Origin: a bacterium | Lineage (GTDB): Bacteria > Sumerlaeota > Sumerlaeia > SLMS01 | DNA length: 64,000 nucleotides | NCBI GenBank assembly: GCA_016125005.1 | Contig: WGMQ01000042.1 | Span: forward strand, 1-64,000 | Direction of reading: 5' to 3' | Shown here: positions 7,562 through 18,023 of the stretch, piece after piece | How positions within the stretch are numbered: position 1 is the first letter of the stretch | How the letters are laid out: each line of letters starts with the position of its first letter | Notes under the pieces: model-generated | What the model was told of the DNA's origin: nothing | Seen by the model: the letters and a program-made list of their open reading frames with translations, nothing else | Database searches by the model: none | Program-made: the position numbers and the translations under genes

Positions 7562-9579
7562 AACGAATCGCCCTTGGTTGCGCCATCGTCGCGCTGCTGC
7601 TTGTCGCCCTGATCGTGATGTTCGCCAGTTCGCGGAACGCCCGCCAGACCCCCCAGAGCGGCGCGGCGATGGACTTGTCGAGCAATCCCGCAGCCGCGTC
7701 CACCAAGCGGCCACAGACTGCCGACGTGGCTCCCGCTGCGGCCCTTCCCGGCGGAACCGCCTCCGCCGCTCCCGAAGGCATCAACGTTCGCTTCAAGCGC
7801 AGCGGCCAGCCAGGCATAGGAACGATGGGCGTCCAGCGCCAGACCCGCGAGGACGGTTCTGTGCGGACGGTCGTGACGCGCGCCTCGGCCACGGGGCTGC
7901 TGTTGCTGCCTGGCGGGCGCGACTGGAGCCTGGAGGTCATCGATGAGCCGACCTCACTGACGCTCGTCGTGCTTCAGGAAACCCCGCCAGTGGGCACGAC
8001 GCTGGACGTCTGGGAGCCAGTCCGCTTCGTGGGTGGTGTGGACTTTGGCCGGATTCCCCCGCATCGCCAAGTGGCGGTGCGCCTCGGCACGGGACCGCGG
8101 GAACTGCCGTCTGCGCGGGTGCGTCGCACGCGGGATTCGCAGCTTCGCGTAGACCCGACCGAGGACGCTCCCTGGGGGCTGAAGCTCCGGCCCGCGCCGC
8201 GCGATTGGCGCATCATCTCGCTCGATGAAGGCGGTATCTATACGTCCCCGTGGATGCTCTCGGAGTTCGAGCCGCAACTGCTGGCGACCTCCGCCACCGG
8301 CACCGCAGGGCTTGCGGAGGGAACCTTTGACGGGCTCACGCCGCGCGAGACCCGGAAGCTGCCGATCAGGCTGCTGCCGCTCACCGCGCTGGAAGTCAGC
8401 ATGGACGCCCCGCCGGACACGGAGCCACTGGCGGTGGCGCTCGGCATCCGTGACGCCAAGGTGGACCCCGCATGGGCCGACGAGGTGGCGCCGATCATGA
8501 GCGTGATCGACGTGGTGAATCCGGCGCTTTCCGATTTCCTCGCCAGTCGCGGCAACGAGTTCCTCGATCCGGAGCGCCCGCTGCGCCTCGCGCCGCTTCC
8601 CCCCTTTGTCTCGATGACACTGGTGGCGCGCGGCATGACGCCCGCCCAGACGCCGGTGCGGGAACTGTCGGTGCCTTGGGGGGAAGTCACCCGCGTTCAC
8701 TTTGACGTCGCCGATCTGTTCCCGACGGTGCGCAGCCGCGCCCGCGTGTTCGGACGCATCACGGTCGAGGGCACCGGCGAACCCGCCGCCAACATCCGCC
8801 TCACGCTGAGCCACGCGCTCGGCAAGCACGAGGCCGACACGGATAGCGATGGGCGCTATTCATTCACGGATGTACCGACGGAACAGGAGATGAGTGTCTT
8901 CATCGAGGCCTATGACGAACGAACGCCGCCGCGCTTTAGCAGGTCGCTCACCGAGCCCATCGACGCGATCCCCGTCGACCAGATCGAGGTGGTGAAGAAC
9001 TTCGAGGTGCCAGGCTTCCGCTGGCTGATCGTGGAGGACCCCGCCGGCGACCTGAAGGCGGGTGCCGAGGACACGGTCATCGTGGCGCTGGAGCACCAGC
9101 AGGACGGCGAATGGCGCGATTTCACGCGGGTGCTCGACTTCAACTTCACGGACGAGGGCTGTGAGGCGGAGATTCGCATTCCCGGCGCCTGGCGCGCCAA
9201 GGCGCTCGTGGGCGACGGCTGGATTGAGCGCCGCAGCGGCGAGACGACCTTCGGCCCCACCGACTCCGAGCGCCGCGTGGTCTTGGCGCCCGCGGCTGAT
9301 GGAGCCACGCCGCGCCAAATGCGCGTGCTGCTCCCGGACGGGAACCCTGCAGTCGGTGTCACTGTCTTCATGGCGCCGCGGTTTCCGGACGCACAACCCT
9401 TCGAGACGATGAGTGATGCGAACGGCAACATGGCGACGCCGCCCACGACCTTTAACCAATTCCGGGTCCGCGTGGACATGGAGTTGCTCGAGTTCGGCGG
9501 CGAGGTGACCGTGACAAAAGGAAGCGTCGGCACCATCCAGCTCCAGCGCGTCGTGCAGGAGCCGCAGGCAATCCCCTAG
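7558..9579 (+). CDS. Membrane-anchored protein with carboxypeptidase-regulatory-like domains
   Basis: 673 residues, function not recognised. Residues 3-23 form an uncleaved-looking membrane anchor, then a low-complexity linker. Near 395-460 (VFGRITVEGTGEPAANIRL ... DSDGRYSFTDVP) is a CarboxypepD_reg/peptidase-associated beta-sandwich, and a weaker second copy occurs near 590-650 (VLLPDGNPAVGVTVF, DANGNMATPP). Such domains are adhesion or structural modules. The GTG start overlaps the FGE-like stop by four bases, so the two are probably made together. Its TAG stop shares CTAG with the stop of the convergent phosphatase gene. Confidence 0.75.
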   Translation: MKRIALGCAIVALLLVALIVMFASSRNARQTPQSGAAMDLSSNPAAASTKRPQTADVAPAAALPGGTASAAPEGINVRFKRSGQPGIGTMGVQRQTREDGSVRTVVTRASATGLLLLPGGRDWSLEVIDEPTSLTLVVLQETPPVGTTLDVWEPVRFVGGVDFGRIPPHRQVAVRLGTGPRELPSARVRRTRDSQLRVDPTEDAPWGLKLRPAPRDWRIISLDEGGIYTSPWMLSEFEPQLLATSATGTAGLAEGTFDGLTPRETRKLPIRLLPLTALEVSMDAPPDTEPLAVALGIRDAKVDPAWADEVAPIMSVIDVVNPALSDFLASRGNEFLDPERPLRLAPLPPFVSMTLVARGMTPAQTPVRELSVPWGEVTRVHFDVADLFPTVRSRARVFGRITVEGTGEPAANIRLTLSHALGKHEADTDSDGRYSFTDVPTEQEMSVFIEAYDERTPPRFSRSLTEPIDAIPVDQIEVVKNFEVPGFRWLIVEDPAGDLKAGAEDTVIVALEHQQDGEWRDFTRVLDFNFTDEGCEAEIRIPGAWRAKALVGDGWIERRSGETTFGPTDSERRVVLAPAADGATPRQMRVLLPDGNPAVGVTVFMAPRFPDAQPFETMSDANGNMATPPTTFNQFRVRVDMELLEFGGEVTVTKGSVGTIQLQRVVQEPQAIP

Positions 9580-10208
9580 ATTCCGCCCAGGTGTTCCGTC
9601 CCGTTGAGCAAGCGAACGCGCGGCGTGCCGCTGGCGGGGAAGTCGATGACGTTGCGGCAGCAATAGTCCTGCTCGAAGGTGAAGAGCGACTCGAGCGGCA
9701 GGCGGAGTGCCTCGGCCAGGATGAGGCGATTAGGCCCGCTGTGGGCCGTGATGGCGATCTGTTGGCCACGGTGTCGGTCGAGGATGCTGTGCAAAAAACC
9801 GATCACCCGGTGGCGCACATCCTGAAAGTTCTCGGCCCCGCCGGGGACGCGCATGGTGAAGCGATTGGCCTCGTAGCGCCGGTGTTCGTCGGGAAAGCGA
9901 TCCTGAATTTCCTGCCAGGTTAGCGCCTGCCATGCGCCAAAGTTGCGCTCGCGAAGGGCTGGGGTAACCGTCGGCGCCAAACCTTGATGACGCGCGATTG
10001 ATGAACCCAGATAATGGGCACGCCGCAGGTCGCTTGTGTAGACGCGGGCAAATCGCTGATTCGCAAGCCAGGCTCCGGCCGCGTCAGACTGGCGAATCCC
10101 ACGCTCGGACAGGCGAACGTCCATCTGTCCGTATAGACCGCGTGCATCCTCCGGGTGAACTTCCCCGTGGCGCAGCAGGACAATCCGCGTGACGTCGGCA
10201 GGAATCAT
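9576..10208 (-). CDS. Histidine phosphatase (phosphoglycerate-mutase-like) family protein
   Basis: 210 residues. The catalytic LLRHGEV motif lies at about 11-17, followed by YGQMDVRLSERGIRQ, the second Arg in YTSDLRRA, the Glu in LRERNFGAW, and the second His in ITAHSGPNRL. This is the pattern of the CobC/GpmB branch, dephosphorylating small metabolites such as alpha-ribazole phosphate or sugar phosphates; the substrate is not determined. Its ATG overlaps the stop of the upstream gene (ATGA at 10205-10208). Confidence 0.88.
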   Translation of the reverse strand: MIPADVTRIVLLRHGEVHPEDARGLYGQMDVRLSERGIRQSDAAGAWLANQRFARVYTSDLRRAHYLGSSIARHQGLAPTVTPALRERNFGAWQALTWQEIQDRFPDEHRRYEANRFTMRVPGGAENFQDVRHRVIGFLHSILDRHRGQQIAITAHSGPNRLILAEALRLPLESLFTFEQDYCCRNVIDFPASGTPRVRLLNGTEHLGGI

Positions 10209-10639
10209 CGATCCACCGTGAGGCGAACCCGGATCTGCCGCGATCCGTGCATCTCCATCGCGGGAAGGACGGTCCGCTTCTCCATGCCATCGACGGCGAT
10301 GCTGAGCATTCCCATCTTCGGGACGCTGATGGTGGCAACACCGGCAGAATCGCTGGTCGCGTGGTAGACCTGCTCTCCCGCGCCGGGGACGTCGCCCTGT
10401 TGGCGATGAACGAACGTGACGGCACGATTCACGACGGGCGCCCCGGACTTTTCAATCAACGTCACCTCAACCAGTGCGGACTGAATCCCGCGGCTGGGAG
10501 GCGCGGAGATGTCGATCCCCTCGGCCTGGCGCTCACGAGTGGTCATCGTCAGCAATCCGCCGACGATGACTGCGGGGATCAGGAGCGCCCCGGCGAGTGG
10601 AAACCAAGTAAGTTTGGGAGACGGGATGTTGGCTGGCAT
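10205..10639 (-). CDS. Hypothetical membrane-anchored protein with Ig/CarboxypepD-like domain
   Basis: 144 residues, not recognised. One N-terminal membrane helix (about 11-31), then a single beta-sandwich-like domain (VEVTLIEKSGAPVVNRAVTF ... SDSAGVATISVPKMG) resembling carboxypeptidase-regulatory or transthyretin-like folds. RBS AAAGG lies upstream. It is coupled by ATGA to the histidine phosphatase and lies 82 bases after the glycosyltransferase gene, so it may be the tail of that operon. Confidence 0.7.
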   Translation of the reverse strand: MPANIPSPKLTWFPLAGALLIPAVIVGGLLTMTTRERQAEGIDISAPPSRGIQSALVEVTLIEKSGAPVVNRAVTFVHRQQGDVPGAGEQVYHATSDSAGVATISVPKMGMLSIAVDGMEKRTVLPAMEMHGSRQIRVRLTVDR

Positions 10640-10721
10640 GAATGGAACCTTTCAGGCACCGCTAGGCAAACAGAATGCCGGACCGCGGCGCAACTCGACA
10701 GAACAGCATCCGGGCCGACCG

Positions 10722-11894
10722 TCAGGAGGAAGAGGCTTGGCGGGTGCCCGCCCGACCAGATGGCCCATCGGCGAGCAGTTGCTCGTAGAACTTGATGGTG
10801 TCGGCAATGAGACGCGACTCGGTGAACTCCTCGCGGATCATGTGCTGGGCGTTCTCGGCAAGTCGACGCGCAAGAGGCGGGTCGTCCATGATTCGCACCA
10901 TCGCGTCGGCGAGCGCGTTGGGGTTTTCCGGCTCGACAAGGAGCCCTGTCTGCTCGTGCCGCACCGAGTCAGGAATGCCTCCGGTGTTGGTGGAGACGAC
11001 AGGAAGGCCGACCGTCAGCGCCTCCAGGATCGCGGTGCCCAGTCCCTCCTCGCGTGAGGGAAGCACGTAGGCATCGAGCGAGTGGAGTACGGAGGGCACA
11101 TCCTTGCGGAATCCGAGGAAAGTCAGCACGTCGGAACCAAGGTCCAGCAGCCGTGCCTGCGCCTCCAGGTTGGCCCGCTCCGAGCCATCGCCTCCGATGA
11201 CCAGATGCACTTTGGGGCGGCGCTTACGAACCTCAGCGAAGCCCTTGAGGAGCACATCAAGCGCCTTTTCGCGCCGCAGGCGGCAGGTGACACCCCACAG
11301 GAAGGCGTCCTTGGGGACGTTGGCGAACTCAGCGCGGATCGAGGGAAGGGCCTCATCGAAGCGGGGAATGTCGGGGACGGAACGAATGAGCGCCCGTGGC
11401 TTGCGAGCCAGACCGGGGAACGCGGCGATCTGTCGGTCAGTAAAGATGGAAATCGATTCGTAGGCGTCGACACCTTGATAGAGCCAGCGGTTGGCACGGT
11501 GCGGCTTCCACACCCAGGTGTTATGCTTGGTCCGAATGGTGATGGGAAACCCGGGTCCGAAGGTCTTCCTCGCCGTCATGGCCAGCCACGTGTCCTGGCT
11601 ACCATGCAGGTGAATGATGTCGGGCTTGAAGCGGCGAATGTCGCGGACGAAGCGCTTGAGGTCCGGCAGGAAGTGCCAGATTTGAGCGGGGGGCTTGAAC
11701 TCATAGCCGGGAAAGCAGGTCAGTCCCGCCTCCAGCCCCTTCTTGTGAAGTTGCGAGACTTCGGGGACGGCGAACGCAACGTCGTGTCCGGCCCGTGCGG
11801 TGCCGAGGGCCTCGGTCAGGATTCGGTTCGACTGGCCACCCCAGCCGCGCAGCATGTTCGTATGAAGGATTCTCAAGGGTCTCTGGGCTTCCAC
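10722..11894 (-). CDS. GT4-family glycosyltransferase
   Basis: 390 residues. Retaining GT-B transferase adding a sugar from a nucleotide donor, probably in surface polysaccharide or lipid-linked glycan synthesis. N-terminal half: ILHTNMLRGWGGQSNRI and DIIHLHGSQDT. C-terminal GT4 part: LWGVTCRLRREKALDVLLKG, HLVIGGDGSERANLE, and the E-x7-E donor site PSREEGLGTAILEA. GTG start at 11894, overlapping the deacetylase gene by 22 bases. Grouped with the deacetylase and near GDP-fucose synthase, which suggests glycan assembly; donor and acceptor are unknown. Confidence 0.9.
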   Translation of the reverse strand: MEAQRPLRILHTNMLRGWGGQSNRILTEALGTARAGHDVAFAVPEVSQLHKKGLEAGLTCFPGYEFKPPAQIWHFLPDLKRFVRDIRRFKPDIIHLHGSQDTWLAMTARKTFGPGFPITIRTKHNTWVWKPHRANRWLYQGVDAYESISIFTDRQIAAFPGLARKPRALIRSVPDIPRFDEALPSIRAEFANVPKDAFLWGVTCRLRREKALDVLLKGFAEVRKRRPKVHLVIGGDGSERANLEAQARLLDLGSDVLTFLGFRKDVPSVLHSLDAYVLPSREEGLGTAILEALTVGLPVVSTNTGGIPDSVRHEQTGLLVEPENPNALADAMVRIMDDPPLARRLAENAQHMIREEFTESRLIADTIKFYEQLLADGPSGRAGTRQASSS

Positions 11895-12601
11895 TTACCG
11901 CGATTCTTGAACTGATGCAGCCAATGATAAACCGGCGAGAGCATGTAGCGAAAGCGGATTCCGACACGGCCCGGCTGGACCATGGCCCGCTTCAGGAGGA
12001 AGCGCTCCCCCGCTGCGTTCCGATTGCCGCGAATCGTGGAGACGGCGCAGCGATAGCCCGCCTCCCCGACGAGTTCCACCACGCGCCGGTTCCAGTTTCC
12101 GTAGGGATAACAGAAGGTCGGCACGGCGATGCCAAGCGCGTCCTCAAGGCGGACCTTGGAATCGATGATCTCGCGCCGCATTTCCGGCTCGGAAAGTCGC
12201 GCCAAGCGTGGATGGGTCATGCTGTGGCATCCGATGGACATTCCCGCGGCAATCATCTCGCGCATCTGCGGCAGGCCGACGAATCCACGCTCTCCCGCAA
12301 GGCTGGGCCCGGCGATCACGAAGAAGGTCGCCCCGTGACCGGCCTCCACGAGCAGGCGCAGTCCGGGCTCGAAGTTGTCCCAGTGCCCGTCGTCGAAGGT
12401 CAGCCAGATGGCTCGTCCGTCGGAACGCCCCGACTCCACGCGGTCGCAGGCCTCCTCCGCGGAAAGGCTCTTCATCCCGAGTGCGCTCAAGGCGGCGAGC
12501 TGGGCACGGAACTCCTCCGGCGGCACATAGAGGCCACGGTGGCGGGGCTCCACTTCCGGCGTCGCCTCGCCCAGATAGTGATAGGTCAGGATGGGAAACA
12601 A
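11873..12601 (-). CDS. Polysaccharide deacetylase (NodB-like)
   Basis: 242 residues. CE4 family: metal-dependent removal of acetyl groups from N-acetylated glycans. Motifs: ILTYHYLGEA at the start, TFDDGHWDNF with the catalytic and metal Asp pair, GCHSMTHPRLARL with the H-x3-H metal ligands, and CYPYGNWNRR (motif 3). No signal peptide is seen, so a cytoplasmic or membrane-surface substrate is likely. The start is TTG at 12601, 15 bases after the LURP-one-like gene. Operonic with the GT4 gene. Confidence 0.88.
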   Translation of the reverse strand: MFPILTYHYLGEATPEVEPRHRGLYVPPEEFRAQLAALSALGMKSLSAEEACDRVESGRSDGRAIWLTFDDGHWDNFEPGLRLLVEAGHGATFFVIAGPSLAGERGFVGLPQMREMIAAGMSIGCHSMTHPRLARLSEPEMRREIIDSKVRLEDALGIAVPTFCYPYGNWNRRVVELVGEAGYRCAVSTIRGNRNAAGERFLLKRAMVQPGRVGIRFRYMLSPVYHWLHQFKNRGKWKPRDP

Positions 12602-12616
12602 GCTACCGGTTGGCCT

Positions 12617-13252
12617 CTATTTCTGCTTCCCCTCGATGACGCACAGGAGGACGGCGGAGGCCGCCGCCAGGCGCCGGTCGAAGTAACCCTGCGGGTCGGC
12701 GGAAAAGTCGGCGGTCATCTTCATCACGAAGGGATTACGGTTTTGCTCCATGGTGCCGACCGGGTGTCCCTTGATGGAAAACTTGAACTTCTGCGGGACG
12801 ATGAGGGCGAAGAGGTCGACAATGCGACGCAGGATCGCCAATGCGCCGCTGTCTTCCTGGATCTCGCCCACCTGCTCGTCCGACTGCCCAAGGATCAGCC
12901 AAGAGTCCTGGATGATCGACTTGAGTCCCTTGCGACGGAGCGCCCCGACCTTGTACTGGCTACCGTGGCTGACATCGAACACGTCGTAGGTGGCGGAAAA
13001 GTCGATGATGTTCCGTGCACGAATGCGCAGGAGCGGCGTGGTTTCCTCGCGGTCGGCAAAGATCGTGATGTCTTCCTTCAGCTTGAAGGCCTTCATGCGG
13101 ATGAACATCAGGAGTTCTTCCGACGGGCCGAAGACCTCCAGCTTGGCGCCGACGAGTGTCAGGATGTGGCGCCGGATGCGGTACTGGTTGTGGCGGAAGG
13201 CGGGATGCAGCTGGGCAAAGTGCGGTTGATTCGAAGCAGCCTGAAAGCTCAT
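12617..13252 (-). CDS. LURP-one/Tubby-like (scramblase-related) protein
   Basis: 211 residues. The run of beta-strand segments (RIRRHILTLVGAKLEVFGP, LMFIRMKAFKLKEDITIF, LLRIRARNIIDFSATYDVFD, SIIQDSWLIL, FSIKGHPVGTMEQ, YFDRRLAAASAVLLCVIE) is the Tubby-C-like barrel shared by LURP-one and phospholipid scramblases. Bacterial members have no settled role. The start is ATG 13252 with GGGAG nine bases upstream; an in-frame extension to 13339 lacks an RBS. First gene of the minus-strand group with the deacetylase and GT4 genes, divergent from the fucose gene. Confidence 0.72.
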   Translation of the reverse strand: MSFQAASNQPHFAQLHPAFRHNQYRIRRHILTLVGAKLEVFGPSEELLMFIRMKAFKLKEDITIFADREETTPLLRIRARNIIDFSATYDVFDVSHGSQYKVGALRRKGLKSIIQDSWLILGQSDEQVGEIQEDSGALAILRRIVDLFALIVPQKFKFSIKGHPVGTMEQNRNPFVMKMTADFSADPQGYFDRRLAAASAVLLCVIEGKQK

Positions 13253-13382
13253 CGGCAGAGGCTCCCTGTCACGTTTGTTGGAAGGTGGCGAAAGAATCAT
13301 CGGAGGGCAATTGCCATTCGCATTGGCGAGCCAGGACAACGCTTCCCGTTGCGCCTTCCGGCGGAGTGGTCGCTGATCGTAG

Positions 13383-14351
<969 letters not shown>

Positions 14352-14469
14352 AGCATCCCCCTAAGGCATGTTCGGTGCTGTGCAACCTCGGTGGGAGCGA
14401 CTCGGCTTGCATCGCCGGGAACTGCCCCTCCACCATCCCCGCCGTCCAGCACTCGGAAAGGACTCCGCC

Positions 14470-14649
14470 ATGAAAGCAGAACACCTCCTCGCCCAGCTCC
14501 GCGAACAGTACAAGGAATGGGAGGACGACAAGGACAGCATCGAGTATCAGGCCCTGTTCCACGCCTTCTGTTTTGTCAGCTACAAGATGGGCGATTTCCA
14601 GAAGTACCTCGACGAAGTGACGAAGAAAGGAAAGAAGGACGGCGAGTAA
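14470..14649 (+). CDS. Small uncharacterised protein (59 aa)
   Basis: Short acidic/charged helical protein (MKAEHLLAQLREQYKEWEDD ... YLDEVTKKGKKDGE). AAAGGA stands nine bases before the ATG, and the gene fits the gap between fcl and gltX on the same strand. Not recognised; codon use resembles the neighbours. Confidence 0.6.
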   Translation: MKAEHLLAQLREQYKEWEDDKDSIEYQALFHAFCFVSYKMGDFQKYLDEVTKKGKKDGE

Positions 14650-14674
14650 CATCGCCCGGTCCGCCGAACGACTC

Positions 14675-16156
<1,482 letters not shown>

Positions 16157-16180
16157 GTCACCTCCAGAGGTCACACCCCC

Positions 16181-17488
16181 ATGTCGCTGAACATCCCAGA
16201 GCTTATCCGCCGCAAGCGCAACGGCGAGGAAATCCCCGCCGAGGAACTCGAGCAGCTGATCGACGGCTTCGTCGATGGCGAGGTCGAGAACTACCAGATC
16301 TCCGCCTTCCTCATGGCGGTCTATCATCAGGGCATGTCGCCCGACGAGGCCGCAGCGCTAACCCGCTCCATGATCAACAGCGGCGACAGCTACGACCTGA
16401 AGTCCATCATGCGCCCCAAGGTCGACAAGCACTCGACCGGCGGCGTGGGCGACAAGCTCTCACTGATCCTGGCTCCCCTCGTCGCGACCACCGGCGCCGT
16501 GGTGCCGATGGTGAGCGGACGCGGCCTCGGTCACACGGGCGGCACGCTCGACAAGCTGGACAGCATCCCCGGCTATCGCTGGGACATCGACGAGGCGACC
16601 TTCGAGAAGCAGCTCTACAAGGTCGGCTGCGCGATCATCGGCCAGACCGCCAACTTCGTCCCGGCGGACAAGAAGCTCTACGCAATGCGCGACGTGACAG
16701 CCACCGTGGAGAGCATCCCGCTTATCTGCGCGTCGATCCTGTCGAAGAAGGTCGCGGCCGGCACCGACTATCTGGTGATGGACGTGAAGTGCGGCAGTGG
16801 TGCCTTCATGGAGACGGTGGATTCGGCGCGCGAATTGGCGAAGGGGTTGGTCACCATCGGTACGGCGCTGCGCAAGCGTGTCAGCGCGCTCATCACGCAG
16901 ATGAACCAGCCTTGTGGCATCGAGATCGGCAACGCCAACGAGGTGCGCGAGAGCATCGACCTGCTGAAGGGGAAGGGCCCCGCCGATGCGCGCGAAATCA
17001 CCGTGCGCCTCTGCATGGAAATGCTTCGGCTTGCAGGCATCGAGGAAAATGCCGCTGCCGCCCGCCAGCGTCTCGAAAAGGCGCTCGACGACGGCACGGC
17101 CCTCGCCAAGTTCACCGAGTGGATCGTGGCCCAGGGCGGCGACCCGCGCGTGATCGACGATTACAGCCTGCTCAAGGTCAGCGACAAGCGCCACGAACTC
17201 AAGTTCGGTCGCTCGGGCTACATCCAGAAGATGAACGTGCGCCAGATCGGCGTGGCGGCCAACACCCTCGGCGCCGGACGCATGAAGGTCACCGACACCG
17301 TCGACACCACGGTCGGTATCACTTGCCCTTGGAAGGTCGGCGACAAGGTCACGGCCTCTGACTTCATCACGCTGATCCACAACGACCGCGGCCTCGACGA
17401 AGCCGCCAAGATGGTGCAGAACGCCATCGTCATTGGCGACGAACCGGTCGAGCGCCTCCCCCTGATCATCGAGGAATTCCGCGCATGA
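16181..17488 (+). CDS. deoA: Pyrimidine-nucleoside (thymidine) phosphorylase
   Basis: 435 residues. Phosphorolysis of thymidine/uridine to base plus (deoxy)ribose-1-phosphate in nucleoside salvage. Family signatures: IRRKRNGEEIPAEEL and DKHSTGGVGDKLSLILAPLV (phosphate site), SGRGLGHTGGTLDKLDSIPG, TATVESIPLICASILSKK, and VMDVKCGSGAFM. Full length. Thymidine- and pyrimidine-specific members (deoA, pdp) cannot be told apart here. The stop overlaps queF as ATGA. Confidence 0.94.
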   Translation: MSLNIPELIRRKRNGEEIPAEELEQLIDGFVDGEVENYQISAFLMAVYHQGMSPDEAAALTRSMINSGDSYDLKSIMRPKVDKHSTGGVGDKLSLILAPLVATTGAVVPMVSGRGLGHTGGTLDKLDSIPGYRWDIDEATFEKQLYKVGCAIIGQTANFVPADKKLYAMRDVTATVESIPLICASILSKKVAAGTDYLVMDVKCGSGAFMETVDSARELAKGLVTIGTALRKRVSALITQMNQPCGIEIGNANEVRESIDLLKGKGPADAREITVRLCMEMLRLAGIEENAAAARQRLEKALDDGTALAKFTEWIVAQGGDPRVIDDYSLLKVSDKRHELKFGRSGYIQKMNVRQIGVAANTLGAGRMKVTDTVDTTVGITCPWKVGDKVTASDFITLIHNDRGLDEAAKMVQNAIVIGDEPVERLPLIIEEFRA

Positions 17489-17901
17489 GCCAGCGGGAGA
17501 AACTCTCCGACACCACTGGATTGACGCAGCTCGGCGGGGGGGCCAGCAAGCCCTCCCGCACCATCGAGACCTTCCCCTTCCGCCACGCCGCCAACAACAC
17601 CGTGGTGACCTTTCGCTGCACCGAGTTCACCTGCTTCTGCCCGCTGACCGGCCAGCCCGACTACGCCACGATCGACATCCGCTACCAGCCGTCGGATCGC
17701 GCCATCGAGAGCAAGTCGCTCCGCAACTACCTGTGGAGTTATCGCGATAGCGGGGTCTTCCACGAGGACGTCGCCAACATCATCCTCGACGATCTGTACA
17801 CCCAGTGCACACCCACCTGGATGGAGGTCACCGTACACTTCAGCGTGCGCGGGGGCATCGCCATCGATGTCGAGGCGAGCCGTGGTAAACGGACAAGCTA
17901 G
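17485..17901 (+). CDS. queF: NADPH-dependent 7-cyano-7-deazaguanine reductase
   Basis: 138 residues, the short unimodular QueF type. Reduces preQ0 to preQ1 in queuosine synthesis. The catalytic Cys52 is in CPLTGQPDYATI with Asp59, and Glu75 lies in the substrate motif AIESKSLRNYLWSYR; FHEDVANIILDDL also fits. Overlaps the phosphorylase stop by four bases. No other queuosine genes are in the window. Confidence 0.95.
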   Translation: MSQREKLSDTTGLTQLGGGASKPSRTIETFPFRHAANNTVVTFRCTEFTCFCPLTGQPDYATIDIRYQPSDRAIESKSLRNYLWSYRDSGVFHEDVANIILDDLYTQCTPTWMEVTVHFSVRGGIAIDVEASRGKRTS

Positions 17902-18023
17902 GCAAAAACCTCCCGATTAACTTCCTGAAAAATCCCCGTTGACTCAAGGGACTCCGAGACGCAAGGTCGAGCAACATTCAATCTAGTTGCAACCTTATCA
18001 TCACTGCGCAAGGAGTCCTTCTC

